Below, one piece after another: positions 1 to 11,304 of a DNA stretch of 64,000 nucleotides. How positions within the stretch are numbered: the stretch's first letter is position 1; the number at the start of each line of letters is the position of its first letter. The position numbers and the translations under genes are program-made. This DNA comes from Kappaphycus alvarezii (taxonomy: Eukaryota > Rhodophyta > Florideophyceae > Gigartinales > Solieriaceae): positions 310,001 through 374,000 of the forward strand of contig NADL03000076.1 in assembly GCA_002205965.3 (NCBI GenBank). The letters are read 5' to 3'. The notes under the pieces were generated by a model. That model saw nothing but the letters and a program-made list of their open reading frames with translations, was not told the DNA's origin and did not search any database.

Positions 1-2112
1 CATTCTTACTGAATATAAGAAGATCATCCATATAGACAACCAAGAAGACATCGATGCAATCATAGAAGATCTGGTTCATCAAAGTTTGGAACGTAGCAGG
101 AGCGTTGCAAAGTCCCATTGGCATAACAAGATATTCAAATTGCCCATACTTTGTATTGAACGCAGTCTTTTCGATGTCCTCCGGTTTCACCCTTATCTGA
201 TGGAATCCGTTTTCAGATCAAGCTTGGAGAAAAATCTCGCATCTCCAAGTCGATCGAACATTTCATCAGAACGAGGGAGTGGAGCATTATTCTTTTTGGT
301 GATGCGATTCAAAGCGCGATAATCGACAACACCTCTAAGTTTTCCATCCTTTCTTTCACAAAGAAAAGTGGTGCTCCAATATGATTTACTGGACCTGATC
401 TTCCCTTTCCTCAGAAGAGACTCGACGTACTCTTTTGCTGCCCTAAGTTCGGATGGAGACAACTGGAATAAAGGTCGATGAGGTGCCTTTGCTCCTTCCT
501 CCACTTTGATCTCATGATCAACTGATCGAATCGGAGGAAGCCTCTTGGCAATTCATCCTGAAAGACCTCTTTAAAATTATCCAGTAATCTGCTCAGTCTT
601 CCATCGAACTTTGAATCTGTCACTCCTCTCATACTGTGAACTTCAAGTAACTGAAATACTTCGAAGTCACCCCATGCCTCAGCATTCGTCTAAATTTCTT
701 CACTCCCAAATTGGACACATCAATACGGTTTTCGTTATCGGATCAATCACTGGAATGGAAGCATCTTTCACCATCACAATCCGTTTCCGATAGTCGACAC
801 GTGGATTGTGGGCAACATGCCACGGCATTCCCAACAGAACATCATACCTGGTTTGGGACACAGCCCAACTAGAAGTATATGTATGTTCGCCTAACTAATG
901 TTCCGTTGGAAATGATCTCAGATACTTCCTCAGTAACTCCCTTCTGTGAATGGCAAACAATGACTCGTTCACGCTGAATCTCAAAAAAGTTCCAGTTTAG
1001 CTTCAGGAACTCGAATGAAACCAGGTTTGTATGGCATCCATTGTCCTTTAGTACTTTGGCTGCTATTCCATTCAGTCTACCTTCAAGTACTAGCAATGGC
1101 TCCAATGGTATAGGTCCATCAGTGGGGATGCTGTCATCATGAATAGATGTGATTCCATTAGACTAGGCTTCGGAGATTCTCGCTTTTCTCCTGTCATCTG
1201 AGAATTTCGCTCCGGTGATGTCCACAACAGTTTCACTTTTCTCATTGGGACATCTTTTTACACTCACTACTGGTCTCACCTGAGTGTTCACCGAGTCTGG
1301 TGGACCAACTAGTTTTCCGAGTCAAAGCAATTCAAATTATTACTGTGTCCTGCCTGTTTGACAGGTCTGCGCATTGTTCGCCATCACGCGATTACCACCC
1401 TGTTACGTCTATTCCAATTTCTTTTTTGTGTTTTCAAGGTGTTCGTCCCACTTTATGGCAAGTAAAGCATCGGTTCTCCATCAAGTCTTTCTGACGCTGA
1501 CTATTGAGATTACGTTCCAGGTTACCTGCATCCGGGTGAATGACCTGAGGCATTTCGATTGTCTGAAATGAACCTCTGCCAGTGAAGAAACCTGCTCATA
1601 AAAATGCCCCATCAACTTTGAGAGCAATAGTGGTGGCAGCTTCGAACTTGGATAAATTCCCCTTATCGACCTCCAGCAGAATATGTGGTTTGAGACCTTC
1701 CCAGAACCGCGCAAGTTTTTCCGACTCACTTATACCTGGAAAATAGATAACCAAATTCCTGAACTCCGAGAGAAACGCCGCCACATCTGTTTTCTGGCGG
1801 AGCTTGGTAAGATTGTCACGAGCTCTGATAACACTATACTGGGGAACAAACGCAGCTCCAACTAAGAGTTTGAACGCTTCCCACGTCTGCGGGACGATGT
1901 TTCAGGAACAAGCGTGTACCACCAGTTTGCCGCGGTACCGGTCATAAAAGTGGAAGCAAAGTCAATGGCATTAAGGATACAGATGACTTCGCTCTGACCC
2001 ACCTGAATAAGCCTTAGGTAATTTTCGACTGAATGCAAACATGACGAACCGTCGACGCATCTCGAGTCCCATCGATCAACAAAGGCTTATTTGGTTTGAA
2101 GAAAGACATTAC
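1..2112 (-). mobile_element. Ty3/gypsy retroelement remnant, cut by the left edge
   Basis: Reading leftwards on the minus strand there is a gag-like stretch (1596-1784, FWEGLKPHILLEVDKGNL), a retropepsin-like stretch (869-1105) and a Ty3/gypsy reverse transcriptase start (193-504) with the family signature VVDYRALNRITKKNNAPLP followed by FSKLDLKT. The order gag-PR-RT on one strand is that of a gypsy pol. The rest of pol lies beyond the window. It is a fossil with several breaks. It abuts the LTR-like stretch at 2220-2861. Confidence 0.8.
193..504 (-). CDS. Ty3/gypsy reverse transcriptase fragment
   Basis: The translation has the RT fingers/palm start: a basic segment (YVESLLRKGKIRSSKSYWS), the VVDYRALN motif that precedes the first catalytic block, and FFSKLDLKT. 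The YxDD block would lie further left and is not resolved. This is part of the remnant at 1-2112. Confidence 0.8.
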   Translation of the reverse strand: MEEGAKAPHRPLFQLSPSELRAAKEYVESLLRKGKIRSSKSYWSTTFLCERKDGKLRGVVDYRALNRITKKNNAPLPRSDEMFDRLGDARFFSKLDLKTDSIR

Positions 2113-2219
2113 TTAAAGCCTTTCACCAGCACTTAAACTTGAATACAAGCACTTGAAGTTGAAATCTGCAAGAGATTCGTCCCTGGACGACGGGTCGGCT
2201 CCTACCCGGGAGAGAGTGA

Positions 2220-2861
2220 CTCTGCAAGCAGTATGCAAAAATTGTGGTAAAATATAAAGTTACAAACACACTTCTTATTACCATAAGCAGGACTCAACTT
2301 CCACATCTGTAGGAGTACAGCGTGTAAGAACAGTAAGCACGGCATTGCAACAACTTTATGCAAATTCTGATGGATAGAAAGAGGTAGAAGGACAATGGAG
2401 CCAAGACAGAGAGTGAGGGAGAGAGCGAGAGAGCAGGAGACAGAGAAAGAAACGGGTAGAAAGAGTGAGGGACCGAGAAGGAGAGAGGAGATAGGAGAAG
2501 GCGGTGAGGAATTTTTACTCAGGTAGAAGATGGAGAGAGACAGGGCATTATATAGACTTCAAGGCGAGTTGACTGATGCTCTCTGTTGATCGACGGAAGA
2601 TTCCAGAAGAAATTTAGACGACGGTGAGTGTTTAAAGCTAAAACTTCTTGAGCTGAGTTAAAGTAGATCAACTTAAGCTCACAGCACTATACAGTGTATG
2701 AACACAAGGACCAAGTTCTAGGTTGAACGGTAGAGTACAGTAATATCTGTGGTAAAGTACAGAAGTAACTGTAAGCCCTCTAGCGAGTTTTCAGCTGTCA
2801 GAAAAAGGAAAAGAAGTAAATCACTCTAAAAAGCCCCCTAAAACTAGAACTGACATCAACA
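2220..2861 (-). repeat. Probable LTR, non-coding, with purine-rich microsatellite
   Basis: No ORF of note. On the minus strand it begins TGTTGATGTCAG at 2861, directly after the polypurine tract AGAGGGGGCGC (2862-2872), the usual junction between a copia internal region and its 3' LTR. It contains a GA-rich low-complexity run around 2395-2510. The left boundary is not fixed because no second copy is in the window. It could instead be the 5' LTR of the gypsy remnant on its left. Confidence 0.5.
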
Positions 2862-4679
2862 GCGCCCCCTCTACCTGAAAAAATAAAATCCTAACTTGAA
2901 ATGCTCACTTCGAAACTTTACAAACGTGACTCGCAGCAAAGGTATCGTTAGAAGGTCAGAAACTTTGGCTTGGGCTCGACAGTGAGTAACAGATACCTGT
3001 TTGGACGACACAGCTTCAAGGATGACATGATACCGAATATCAATGTGCCTGTTCCGTTCATTGATGGATTTGTTTTGAGAAGAGCTAATTGCGCCTGAGG
3101 TTTCAACTGATATCCTTATAGGAATAGGGCATTTCTCATTCATCAAATTTCAGAGAAGGTTTGACAAACAAATAGCTTCTCTAGAGGCAGTACAAAGAGG
3201 TGTTTACTCCTCTTCGCAGGAAGACAGCCAGACACATCCTTGCTTCTTGGAGCGCCATGAGATAGGTCCACCAGACATCATGAACACGAAGCTTTCGGTA
3301 GACTTGCGAGTAGAGTGGCAGCCAGCGCAGTCAGAGTCACTACAAACGGCGCTGGCGTGAGAAGAAGACGGACCGTACCGAAGTACAAGTGTTTTAGATC
3401 CGTTCAAATAGCGATACACACGTTTGACAGCCCTCCATTGAGTCACAATCAGCTTTTCGCAGAACTGCGACAGCTTATCTACAGCGAAGCCAGTCCCTGG
3501 AGGAGTGCATATTATCAAGTACATGATGCTGCTTATTGAAGAGCGATATGGTACTGATGAAGGAAGGTATTGAGCATTGGTTCCGTCCTTGTTGGATTTG
3601 CTTTGGACCATTGGAGTATCGACAGGTTTTGTGTCCGCTATTTGGAACCTTTCCAGGATCTTGTCTGTGTATATCGATTGCGAAAGATGTGGCGTTCTCT
3701 CAGAGCGGTTTAGCTGCACTTAAATTCCAAAGAGTTTCTGGGCAGGACCTAAGTCTTTCTTCTTGAGTTTTTTCTTCAGTTCTGCCTTGATATTGTTGAG
3801 CATATGTCGACTGCTGCCTGAAATGAGGAGATCATCAAAATGTCAACATATATTATTATCATGCGGAATATATTTTACTTCCGATAGACATAAAGACATG
3901 GCTCGTGTGGGTTGCTGACAAAGTTGAGTCGCAAAGTCAGAAATGCATCTATTTTGGTATAAAATTGGCAAAGAGCCTGCTTCAATCCATACAGGGCATT
4001 CAGAAGTCAAAAGGCCAGGTTGGGCTCTTCTGGATCTCGGCAACCAGCTTGATTTTCTATAAATCTTTCTTTGTCCAAGTCACCGTTCCGAAACGCGGTT
4101 ACTACGTCTATATGATCACATTCCAGATCTAACAGATTTGTCAAGCAGAGGAACATTCGTACAACAGAAAAAGAAACGACAGGAGCATACGTGTCTCTGT
4201 ACTCTAGTCAGAGAACTTACATGAATACTTTAGGGACGATACGAAGCTTAGGATCGGCGTATGGTTTGATACGAAAAACATAGCGACATTGAATCATGTG
4301 CATTGCTGTTTTCTTTGGAACGGTATCGACGGTTCTGTTCTTACGGATAGCATGTGCTTCCTTTTTGATTAGGGGATTATGGAACGTGTAATACGTTTTT
4401 CATTACACACTCGACAGTTTCGCCCTTCCATTGTAACGTAAGAGCAACGTCACAGGAGCCAATAATCAAAGCGGTTGAATCTGCCCAATGTTAAGAGTTG
4501 AAGGGGGCGCGAGAAGATGATAACTTGTGAAAGCTTAGCGGTCATAAGTGATATGCTAGGTACATCCTGAGTCGATTATGTATTGCATAGATGAGAGAGG
4601 ATGGCCTCCGGTAGATTGAAGTGCTACTTGTTGTGCAGGGGAAGTCTAAACAAAGAGATAAACGACATCTTGTTGTGCG
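2861..4679 (-). mobile_element. Ty1/copia element, 3' part (protease to RNase H)
   Basis: A minus-strand copia pol. Near 4560-4600 is a retropepsin-like active site (YIIDSGC). 3204-3719 gives the end of reverse transcriptase and RNase H, with PYRSSISSIMYL, DSDCAGCHSTRKSTESF and ISWRSKKQ typical of copia. 2871-3146 gives the usual copia C-terminus (NERNRHIDIRYHVILEAV). It ends in a polypurine tract at 2862-2872. The right end at 4679 is the insertion point of the gypsy element 4680-11304; the gag piece at 11305-12131 may be its other half. Broken, many lesions, clearly older than the gypsy inside it. Confidence 0.8.
3204..3719 (-). CDS. Ty1/copia RT C-terminus plus RNase H
   Basis: The frame contains the copia RT-to-RNase H joint: PVDTPMV, a WRAVKRVYRYLNGS segment (family form W.A.KRILRYL.GT), then the RNase H block CSDSDCAGCHSTRKSTE and GGPISWRSKKQ. 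Order and spacing match copia pol. It is a fossil fragment. Confidence 0.88.
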   Translation of the reverse strand: MQLNRSERTPHLSQSIYTDKILERFQIADTKPVDTPMVQSKSNKDGTNAQYLPSSVPYRSSISSIMYLIICTPPGTGFAVDKLSQFCEKLIVTQWRAVKRVYRYLNGSKTLVLRYGPSSSHASAVCSDSDCAGCHSTRKSTESFVFMMSGGPISWRSKKQGCVWLSSCEEE

Positions 4680-5188
4680 TGTGAGGTGCTGAGCGCACAA
4701 AAGGTAATCAATGGTTTAACTGTTGGTTGATGCTTTGGGTAAAAAGACCGGAACACTGACCAAGGTTTATATAAAAAAGTACTCAAAATCAGCAGAGATA
4801 AATTGCAAGCAAACGGTACTGAATTCAAAAGTATTCTAGAAAAACGAACCCAGAGGTATCAAACTACAAGGTTCTGAAGGCTCATGTAGCAGCCATCAGT
4901 GTAACCGACAGAAATAATCATCATGGCAATGTCCCATTGGTCCAACTAGCAAGGAGCATAAAGTAGTTGCTGATTGGTGGGTCCAAAATGTTTCGAGAAC
5001 CAGACGAGATATCCACGATGGCTCCATGTCATTGGATTGGTACAAAGAGGCATGATCTTATGTTTTACAGTGGTGCGTGGCACAGTGCACAAGTTGCACT
5101 GATGTCTTTTTACAGTGTAAATTCCTTGGTGCAGGTTACTGGAGGATACTGTCGGGATATTTGGTGAGTTATGGGCATAATCGCAACA
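4680..5188 (-). repeat. 3' LTR of the gypsy element 4680-11304
   Basis: Direct repeat of 10792-11304, sharing TGAGCGCAC near the start, AAGGTTTATATA, and GGGCATAATCGCAACA at the end. A third copy lies at 46595-49751, split by a DNA transposon. Confidence 0.92.
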
Positions 5189-5368
5189 TCACTCCCCCCT
5201 ACGAAGAAGAATCTCCCCGATTCTTGTATTCGTATAGCAGATCTTGACAATTTTTAGTTCATTTTCTGATAGCCATGAGTTCTATTTATCTGTATATCCT
5301 TTCCATTAATGAGATATTTTGTTTTTCCGTTTTTTCTTGTGACTGAGAATTGTTCGACTTCGTATTCT

Positions 5369-6591
5369 TTATGTCATCTTGACCTGTATAGGTGGTGGTG
5401 GCGGAATTTGGCGATAGAATTCATCTTCAAAGTACGGCTTAAGGAGACTAGCATGGAAGCATTGTGGATTCCCCTGTCGATCATTAGTTGGGAAATATTT
5501 AAACGGTACGTAACTCCGTTTATACCTCAGATATTTAAATGACCACAAAACTTTGGTTCCAGTTTCGAGATCCAACACCATCTTATAGAGCTAGTTTTTT
5601 GTGACAACCATACTTTATAAGTAGAAAATATTCTACTTCTTTTGGCACTGAGGCCATTGATTCATTTGATTTTTTGATTTTTCTTGGTATTTTCGCCGTG
5701 ATTCTTGCACATTCCTGAGGAACTGTGCTGCAGCAGGGTTTCTGCTGAGAGTATGTCCAAAGGGACAGTTCTAGGGTGAATTCCATAATTGAGGTAGAAG
5801 GGGAGAATTTTTGTAGTTGCATTAGTAGGTGAATTGTAAGCAACTTCGAAGTCTACCACATATTTATCCCAATCCGATTTGTCGAAGATAACAAAAGATC
5901 GAATCATTTCTTCGATCTTTCTGTTCATTATCTCGGATTATCCATCCTTCTGTGGGTGATACGCTGAATAAACGGAAATTTTGGTACCTGTAAAATTGAA
6001 AATACTTTTCCCAAACTTGCTCATTAAAACAGAATCCCTATCAAAAATGATGTTCGTCGTAATTACGTGATTTCTGTGGATATTTTCTATGAACAGCATG
6101 GCAGTTGAAGGTGCTTTTTTGGCTTGTCTGGGATATTTCGGATCATCTTGGACAACCTTGCAACAACCGTTAAGATGCCACTGTTCTCCCTTTTGAGTAT
6201 GGAAGTTGTGTAATAAAGTCCATCGTTATGTGCATCCATTTGGTTTTCGGCGGGCCAAGAGGTTGTAGAAGGCCTGCGGGTTTATGCTTAGATGGTTGCC
6301 TCTTTGACAGTGACAAGAACAAACGTATCGAAGCACATCTGTACGGAGGTTTTTCCAGTAAGACTTCGTTGATATTCTATTGATATTTTTCGAAATTCCT
6401 AAATGTCCACTATTCGGAGTAGAATGGTCGTAATGTAATAACTTGATTTTAAATTTTCCTTCTGGGACCGAAATCTTTCCTTGTCTTAACAAAAGCAACG
6501 GTTTTCTTTCGAAAGGTACTTTTGGATCCTTTTTATTGGGTTTATATGTTTTTATATAGCTTGTAATCTTTCGCCAGCTCTTCCAGCTCAT
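5369..6591 (-). CDS. Gypsy integrase region
   Basis: 6226-6591 holds the zinc-binding N-terminal part ([17 protein letters not shown], then [11 protein letters not shown], the HHCC pattern). 5662-5928 has a late core segment ([17 protein letters not shown], family form W....FAYN.S.H.ST). 5369-5581 is the C-terminal barrel-like segment ([23 protein letters not shown]). Together they mark integrase, which inserts the cDNA. Fossil, in pieces. Confidence 0.82.
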
Positions 6592-6642
6592 AGCTTTGGA
6601 AAGAAAATGCTGATATATTGTTCTATTCTGGTTATGTCTTTG

Positions 6643-6882
6643 TTATAAATTCCTGAAGTAGTTCTCTGTTTCGATGGTTAGGTGATGGTGCATTATGGGT
6701 TTGTCTTGAGAGGGCATTGGCAACAATGTTTGATTTCCCGGGGATGGGTATAATTTGAAATCAAAGTTCGCTAACCTTTCCACCCTCTTGAACTGCCTCT
6801 GCGACAGATTGCCCTGGGTCTCGGGGTATCTCAATGGGTAGTAGTCAGAATGAACTATAAAAAAGTTCCGTGTAGATTTCAT
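6643..6882 (-). CDS. Gypsy RNase H fragment
   Basis: The frame shows a degraded form of the gypsy RNase H end: FIVHSDYYPLRY (family VHTDHKALKY), QRQFKRVERLANFDFKLYPSPGN (family RW...L..FDF.I.Y.PGK.N). It lies between RT and integrase as expected. Confidence 0.75.
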   Translation of the reverse strand: MKSTRNFFIVHSDYYPLRYPETQGNLSQRQFKRVERLANFDFKLYPSPGNQTLLPMPSQDKPIMHHHLTIETENYFRNL

Positions 6883-7577
6883 TTCAGGAACTCTACAATG
6901 GATAATAGCTCGATTTGATGAGCGGCATAATTTTGCTCATCTTAACTTAAAGTTCTAGACTTAAAGACAACTGATCTTTCGGATTTTTCATCCCTCTGTT
7001 CCAATATAGCTCCAATTGTGTATTAATGGGGGTCTGCAGTGAAATTTATTGGAAGTTCAGAGTTAAATGTTCTAAGGACTGGGGCGTTTCATAACAATTT
7101 ATTGAGGGTCTGGGATAATTCATCCTGAGCGTCCGTCCACAGGAATTGAACGCTTTTCGTCAGCTCAGTAAGAGGTTTAGCAACCAGTGAGCAGCCTCTA
7201 ACGAACCGTTCGTAATAGTTGACCAGTTTTAATAATCACTGAAGCTGTTGCTTGTTCTTTGGTGAGGGCCATTCTGTGACTGCCTTTGCCTTGTTGGGAT
7301 CCACCGTACTTCTTTCTTGACAGATTATGTGTCCAAGTTACTCGACTTCTTTAACACCAAAGACAAATTTTGACAATTTGGCGGACAGATTCTCCTTTCT
7401 GAGAATCTCTAGTACTGCATCAATGTGTTCTAGATGTTTCTTCCACGTATTACTGAATATAGGAAAGTCATCTTAGTAATCTATGACGAATAAATCCAGG
7501 ACATCTTTTAATATGTCGTTGATGAGGTTCATAAAGGTTGCTGGTGCATTGTTCACACCAAATTGTAGTACGAGAAA

Positions 7578-7802
7578 TTAAAAATGTCCATATCTGGTTC
7601 GAAACGCTGTGAGCTGGATTGACGATTCTTCTAGTCTGATCTGATAATAGCCCATCCTAAGATCTATTTTAGAGAAATACCTGACCACTTTGATTTGATC
7701 AAAGATATCATGGATGCGCGGCAGCGGTAGCTTTTTTACAGTAAGCCGACTAAATGCTCTGTAATCCACATACATCCGCAAACCGCTATCCTTTTTTCTC
7801 AC
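7578..7802 (-). CDS. Gypsy reverse transcriptase fragment
   Basis: Typical RT blocks: [51 protein letters not shown] and [10 protein letters not shown]. These are the VDYR.LN, FS.IDL..GYHQI and F.T.YGH.E motifs of Ty3/gypsy RT. Confidence 0.92.
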   Translation of the reverse strand: MRKKDSGLRMYVDYRAFSRLTVKKLPLPRIHDIFDQIKVVRYFSKIDLRMGYYQIRLEESSIQLTAFRTRYGHF

Positions 7803-8245
7803 AAATAGTATTGGCGCTGCCCAGGTGCTTTTGCTTAGTCTTATGAAGTAATTTTCCAGTAGATCGTCTAGTTCTTTAAGAAGCCCCGCCCATGATTTCT
7901 TTTTCTGAAAGTCTAAAGAGAAAGAGACCCTTTTTCTGAGGCTTGGTATATCTTTCCAATTCGATTTTGAAATCGCACTTTCGCTTCGGAGGAAGGCCTT
8001 TGGAAGTTTTTCTGGGGAAAGATCTTCATACTTTTTTAGTATACCTTGGATATCTTTTGGATAAGAATCTGAAACATTCGATGCTTGGTCTAAAAGTCTG
8101 ACACAAGTGCTACATTTTTCTACAAATCATAAGTACTGAGTTTACATAAACGAAGGGATTATTTGTCATTTCATTGGCAGTGATAGTATAATTTTCATCC
8201 TTGTATTTGTAAGAAACTTCATTACTTTCAGAGTCGATATTTGCT

Positions 8246-8575
8246 TTATGAGTACCACAACATTCTTTTCATAAGATTGCATCGAAACTTTTGAGGGGGC
8301 TCACTGTAAAATACAGTGGTTCTGCGTAGTTTTTTATGCACGATCACGGGGCGGGACGTTTCTCTCAAGTATTGGTTAGAACCGTTCGCCATTTCGCCAA
8401 GCTCTTCTGCTCTTTTCGTTTTAATCTTATCGTAATCGCAAAGTAATTCACTTAACAAATTGATCTCACCACCTGGGTCGATGAGAATTTTTGCTGGTAC
8501 ATTGGAAATGAATCCTTTAACGATAAGGAGTCCTATATAAGTCCGTTGGAAAGTTTGGCTTGGTGTTTTTCTCAA
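8246..8575 (-). CDS. Gypsy retropepsin-like protease fragment
   Basis: The segment FISNVPAKILIDPGGEINLL aligns with the retropepsin entry strand and active-site loop region (family V...ILIDSGA..NLI). It lies between the zinc knuckle and RT. Assignment rests on this block and on position. Confidence 0.7.
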   Translation of the reverse strand: MRKTPSQTFQRTYIGLLIVKGFISNVPAKILIDPGGEINLLSELLCDYDKIKTKRAEELGEMANGSNQYLRETSRPVIVHKKLRRTTVFYSEPPQKFRCNLMKRMLWYS

Positions 8576-8645
8576 TGATTCATGGGATTTTATTGTTTAA
8601 ACAATAAGATTTCTGTGATCGAGAACTGATTGAGGACCTCTAATC

Positions 8646-8701
8646 AGTTCTTTCGAGCTTTTGGGCAGTTTCTTGCAATGTGTTCTTTCTGCCTGCATCT
8701 A
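8646..8701 (-). other. CCHC zinc knuckle of gypsy gag
   Basis: The minus strand encodes CFRCRQKEHIARNCPKS, a C-x2-C-x4-H-x4-C knuckle used by gag nucleocapsid to bind RNA. It sits between the gag and protease segments. Confidence 0.8.
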
Positions 8702-9022
8702 AAGCAGAGGCTTTCACGTATGCATCTCCCACGTTCTGATTGATCCAATTCTGTAAGGTAGAATGTTCGGACTCTATACCTTTTTTAATTTCTAAGTTTC
8801 CAGTCTCATGGGTGCAAGACCACTATTCTCACAGTTCAAATTACCGTTAAACGACTTTGTACTCAATTCGAAATTACCTGTGGCGCTGACCTCTGTAAGC
8901 AGCTTCAATTCTTTTCGCATCTGCCACTAAATCGGAAGGCTTACAGCATTCTTTCGTCCATAAGGCTTTCCAAATGTATGGTTTCAGGCCGCGTGAATAA
9001 CGATCAATCTGATCTTTGACTC

Positions 9023-9574
9023 CTATGTCTGGAATATCCAATAATTTTTGTTAAAATCTTCTTTGAATGCAGAAACGCCCTTAACTTGTTTCCAGAGGGC
9101 CAGCTTGTCTCGGGCGAGTTTTTTCTTGTTTATCCTCTCAAATCGATTGAGAGGAGCAGTCTTCAGTTCCTTCCATGTATTAATTTGCTGCCCTTCAGCA
9201 ATCTTGAAGTGAACCAACCACCACTCATGGGCACTTCCAGAAATATAGCTTAGTGCAATGTTCATGGTAGCCTTTCCATCTGCTTTTTCGAGTTAATTTT
9301 GTGTCTGCACACAACAGCTCCCAACAGACCCTTTTTCGCTGAATGAACCCGTTTTATTCTTCTTAGAGGCGTTACTCCTTTCATTTTAACAATTACAGCT
9401 AACAGAATTGGTCCTGACAAGAAACAGCTCGTTCCCGAGGGCTTCTACCTCCTGAGCAGCGTTATTGAGCTGGTTCTGTTGTGCGCATATCAGGTTATGA
9501 GCCTCTGAGGGCTGGCGTCGAAGTTCGCTTACAGCTTGTGCCAGAGACTCTACCGTTATTCCCGAAGATTCCAT
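9023..9574 (-). CDS. Gypsy gag region
   Basis: 9023-9265 has the gag core: ISGSAHEWWLVHF, INTWKELKTAPLNRF and ALWKQVKGVSAFKEDFNKN, matching the retrotransposon gag fold (A..WW, TW..F...L...F, Q..SV..Y...F). 9386-9574 is a likely gag start (MESSGITVESLAQAVSELRR) with a coiled-coil-like heptad pattern. Confidence 0.8.
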
Positions 9575-10079
9575 GGGCTTTTCCTATTAGCCAAAAGAGT
9601 GACGCCTGTGATTTTTCCCCTTAAATAGAACATTTTCAAATTGGCCAGTAAGAATCGGTATTTACGAAGTACAGATGATTATACATATAAATATAAAGAA
9701 TCGGTCTGCACTGTGGTCGAATTTGGCCAGACCAGCGAAAGACCAGCGAGAGTCTCGAGTTCGAATTTCAGTCGATAACTAGGGAAAGTTAACTTTCTCT
9801 GACGTAAGGGTATGACGTCAGTCACGTCGGGTGTGCTATAGTAGCCATCCTTCCGATGCTTTACATAACGGTTGTTTTCCTGTCTACAACGTAGCGGCGA
9901 TACAGACTTACAAGTCCTACTGAAAGTAACTGGGGAAAGCGAATTCGTAAGGTAGCCAAAGCGGGAGAGTGAGCACATTACAAACGAATTCGGTTGAGAA
10001 AGCAGCTTTTGAAGTTTTGCTCTCTTTATCTTACTTAAATTTATTCAAGTTTAAACAACTGAGCGTTTCGAGCGGTCTC

Positions 10080-10566
10080 TCAATGTCGAAGGCAAAGAAG
10101 GTAGCACTCAAGGTCTGCCTTCCTCGGAACTTCTATCTCGCAAGTATCGCAGATATAGCTTGTCTTGTCCGCGCGGTGTTGGTGCTTACGGGAGCGAAGG
10201 TGTTCGTGATATTGCACTCGACCTGTGCAGGTGACTTGACAGTGATGGCAGTGGAAGGGCAACGATCGCGGGTTCTTGATCAATAGAGGCCTTCTGGTCT
10301 TCTTACGAATGCGGTGGTTGGCGGTTCTCTGGATGACAATGGAAGCCGCGTCAAGTAGAATCGGTAGAGTTCTTAGGTTTCTGAGGCTTGGAGCGAAGGA
10401 ATGCGGGCTTTCTCGGTATCGGCTGTAGAGCGGGTATCGATACGACCTCAGTAAGGCAGAAGTTGAAGAGTCTTGGTGTCCTTGGTTCCTCCTCCACGAT
10501 TCTGGTGGGTATTTTTGGCTCCACCGCAAACTCGAATGTCGTCAGCTCCTGAAAAATTTCTGCCAA
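10080..10566 (-). CDS. C2H2 zinc-finger ORF in the leader of the gypsy element
   Basis: Between the 5' LTR and gag, on the coding strand, lies an unexpected ORF. Its C-terminal half reads FHCHHCQVTCTGRVQYHEHL then RKHQ, a C-x2-C-x12-H-x5-H finger of the U1/JAZ type that often binds structured or double-stranded RNA. A second CDTC pair follows with a less regular ligand set. The upstream part (start near 10566, MAEIFQELTTFEFAVEPK) is basic and proline-rich. It is not a normal gypsy part; it may be a captured host finger or an element-specific protein. It belongs to the element at 4680-11304. Confidence 0.6.
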
Positions 10567-10791
10567 TAACTATTGTAATTCTTCTGCGTTGTATTTTTCC
10601 GGTGATGTGTGACAGCTCCTAGAAGGCTTGTTTTTCGGCACTGATAGTTATTCAAAAAGAATCAGAGTAAAAAACAGAATACTAGTCTCTGCTTGCAATC
10701 GGACAAAACTTGAAATCAAATAGATATTTTAGCTCACTGTCGAATTGGAAGAACTTACAGTACTCACAGACAAATATGCGATGCTATCAGA

Positions 10792-11304
10792 TGTGGAGTG
10801 TTGAGCGCACAAAAAGTAACTGGTGGTTGAACTGTTGGTTAATGCTTCCGGTAAACAGACCGGAACATAGACCAAGGTTTATATAGAAAAAGTACTCAAA
10901 ATCAGCAGAGATAAATTGCAAGCAAAAGGTACTGAATTCAAAAGTATTCTAGAAAAAGCGAACCCAGAGGTATCAAACTACAAGGTTCTGAAGGCTCATG
11001 TAGCAGCCATCAGTGTAACCGACAGAAATAAACATCATGGCAATGTCCCATTGGTCCAACTAGTAAGGAGACATAAAGTAGTTGCTGATTGGCGGTTCCG
11101 AAATGTTTCGAGAACCAGACGAGATATCCACGATGGCTCCTCGTCATTGGCTTGGTACAAAGAGGCATGATCTTATGTTTTACAGTGGTGCGTGGGCACA
11201 GTGCACAAGTTGCACTGATGTCTTCTTACAGTGTAATTCCTTGGTGCAGGTTACTGGAGTGATACTGTCGTGGTAATTGATGATTTATGGGCATAATCGC
11301 AACA
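10792..11304 (-). repeat. 5' LTR of the gypsy element 4680-11304
   Basis: Starts TGTGGAGTGTTGAGCGCAC and ends CGCAACA. Same family as 4680-5188 and as the split copy at 46595-49751. It contains TTTATATAG near 10880-10890, a possible promoter element if read on this strand. Confidence 0.92.

Larger units (their letters stand above)
4680..11304 (-). mobile_element. Ty3/gypsy LTR retrotransposon with both LTRs
   Basis: Flanked by two direct repeats of about 510 bp (4680-5188 and 10792-11304), both starting TGTG and ending CGCAACA. Inside, on the minus strand, come gag, CCHC knuckle, protease, RT, RNase H, integrase and an integrase C-terminal domain, the Ty3/gypsy order. A purine run GTAGGGGGGAGTGA on the minus strand abuts the left LTR, so that is the 3' LTR. 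Flanking 5-mers GTGCG (4675-4679) and GTTCG (11305-11309) look like a target duplication with one mismatch. The LTRs differ by several substitutions and small indels, so the insertion is not recent. The element is broken in many places. It sits inside a copia element. Confidence 0.9.

Noticed and set aside
9700-9800. Possible tRNA T-arm-like phrase GAGTTCGAATTTC
   Set aside because: No matching acceptor, D or anticodon arms around it.
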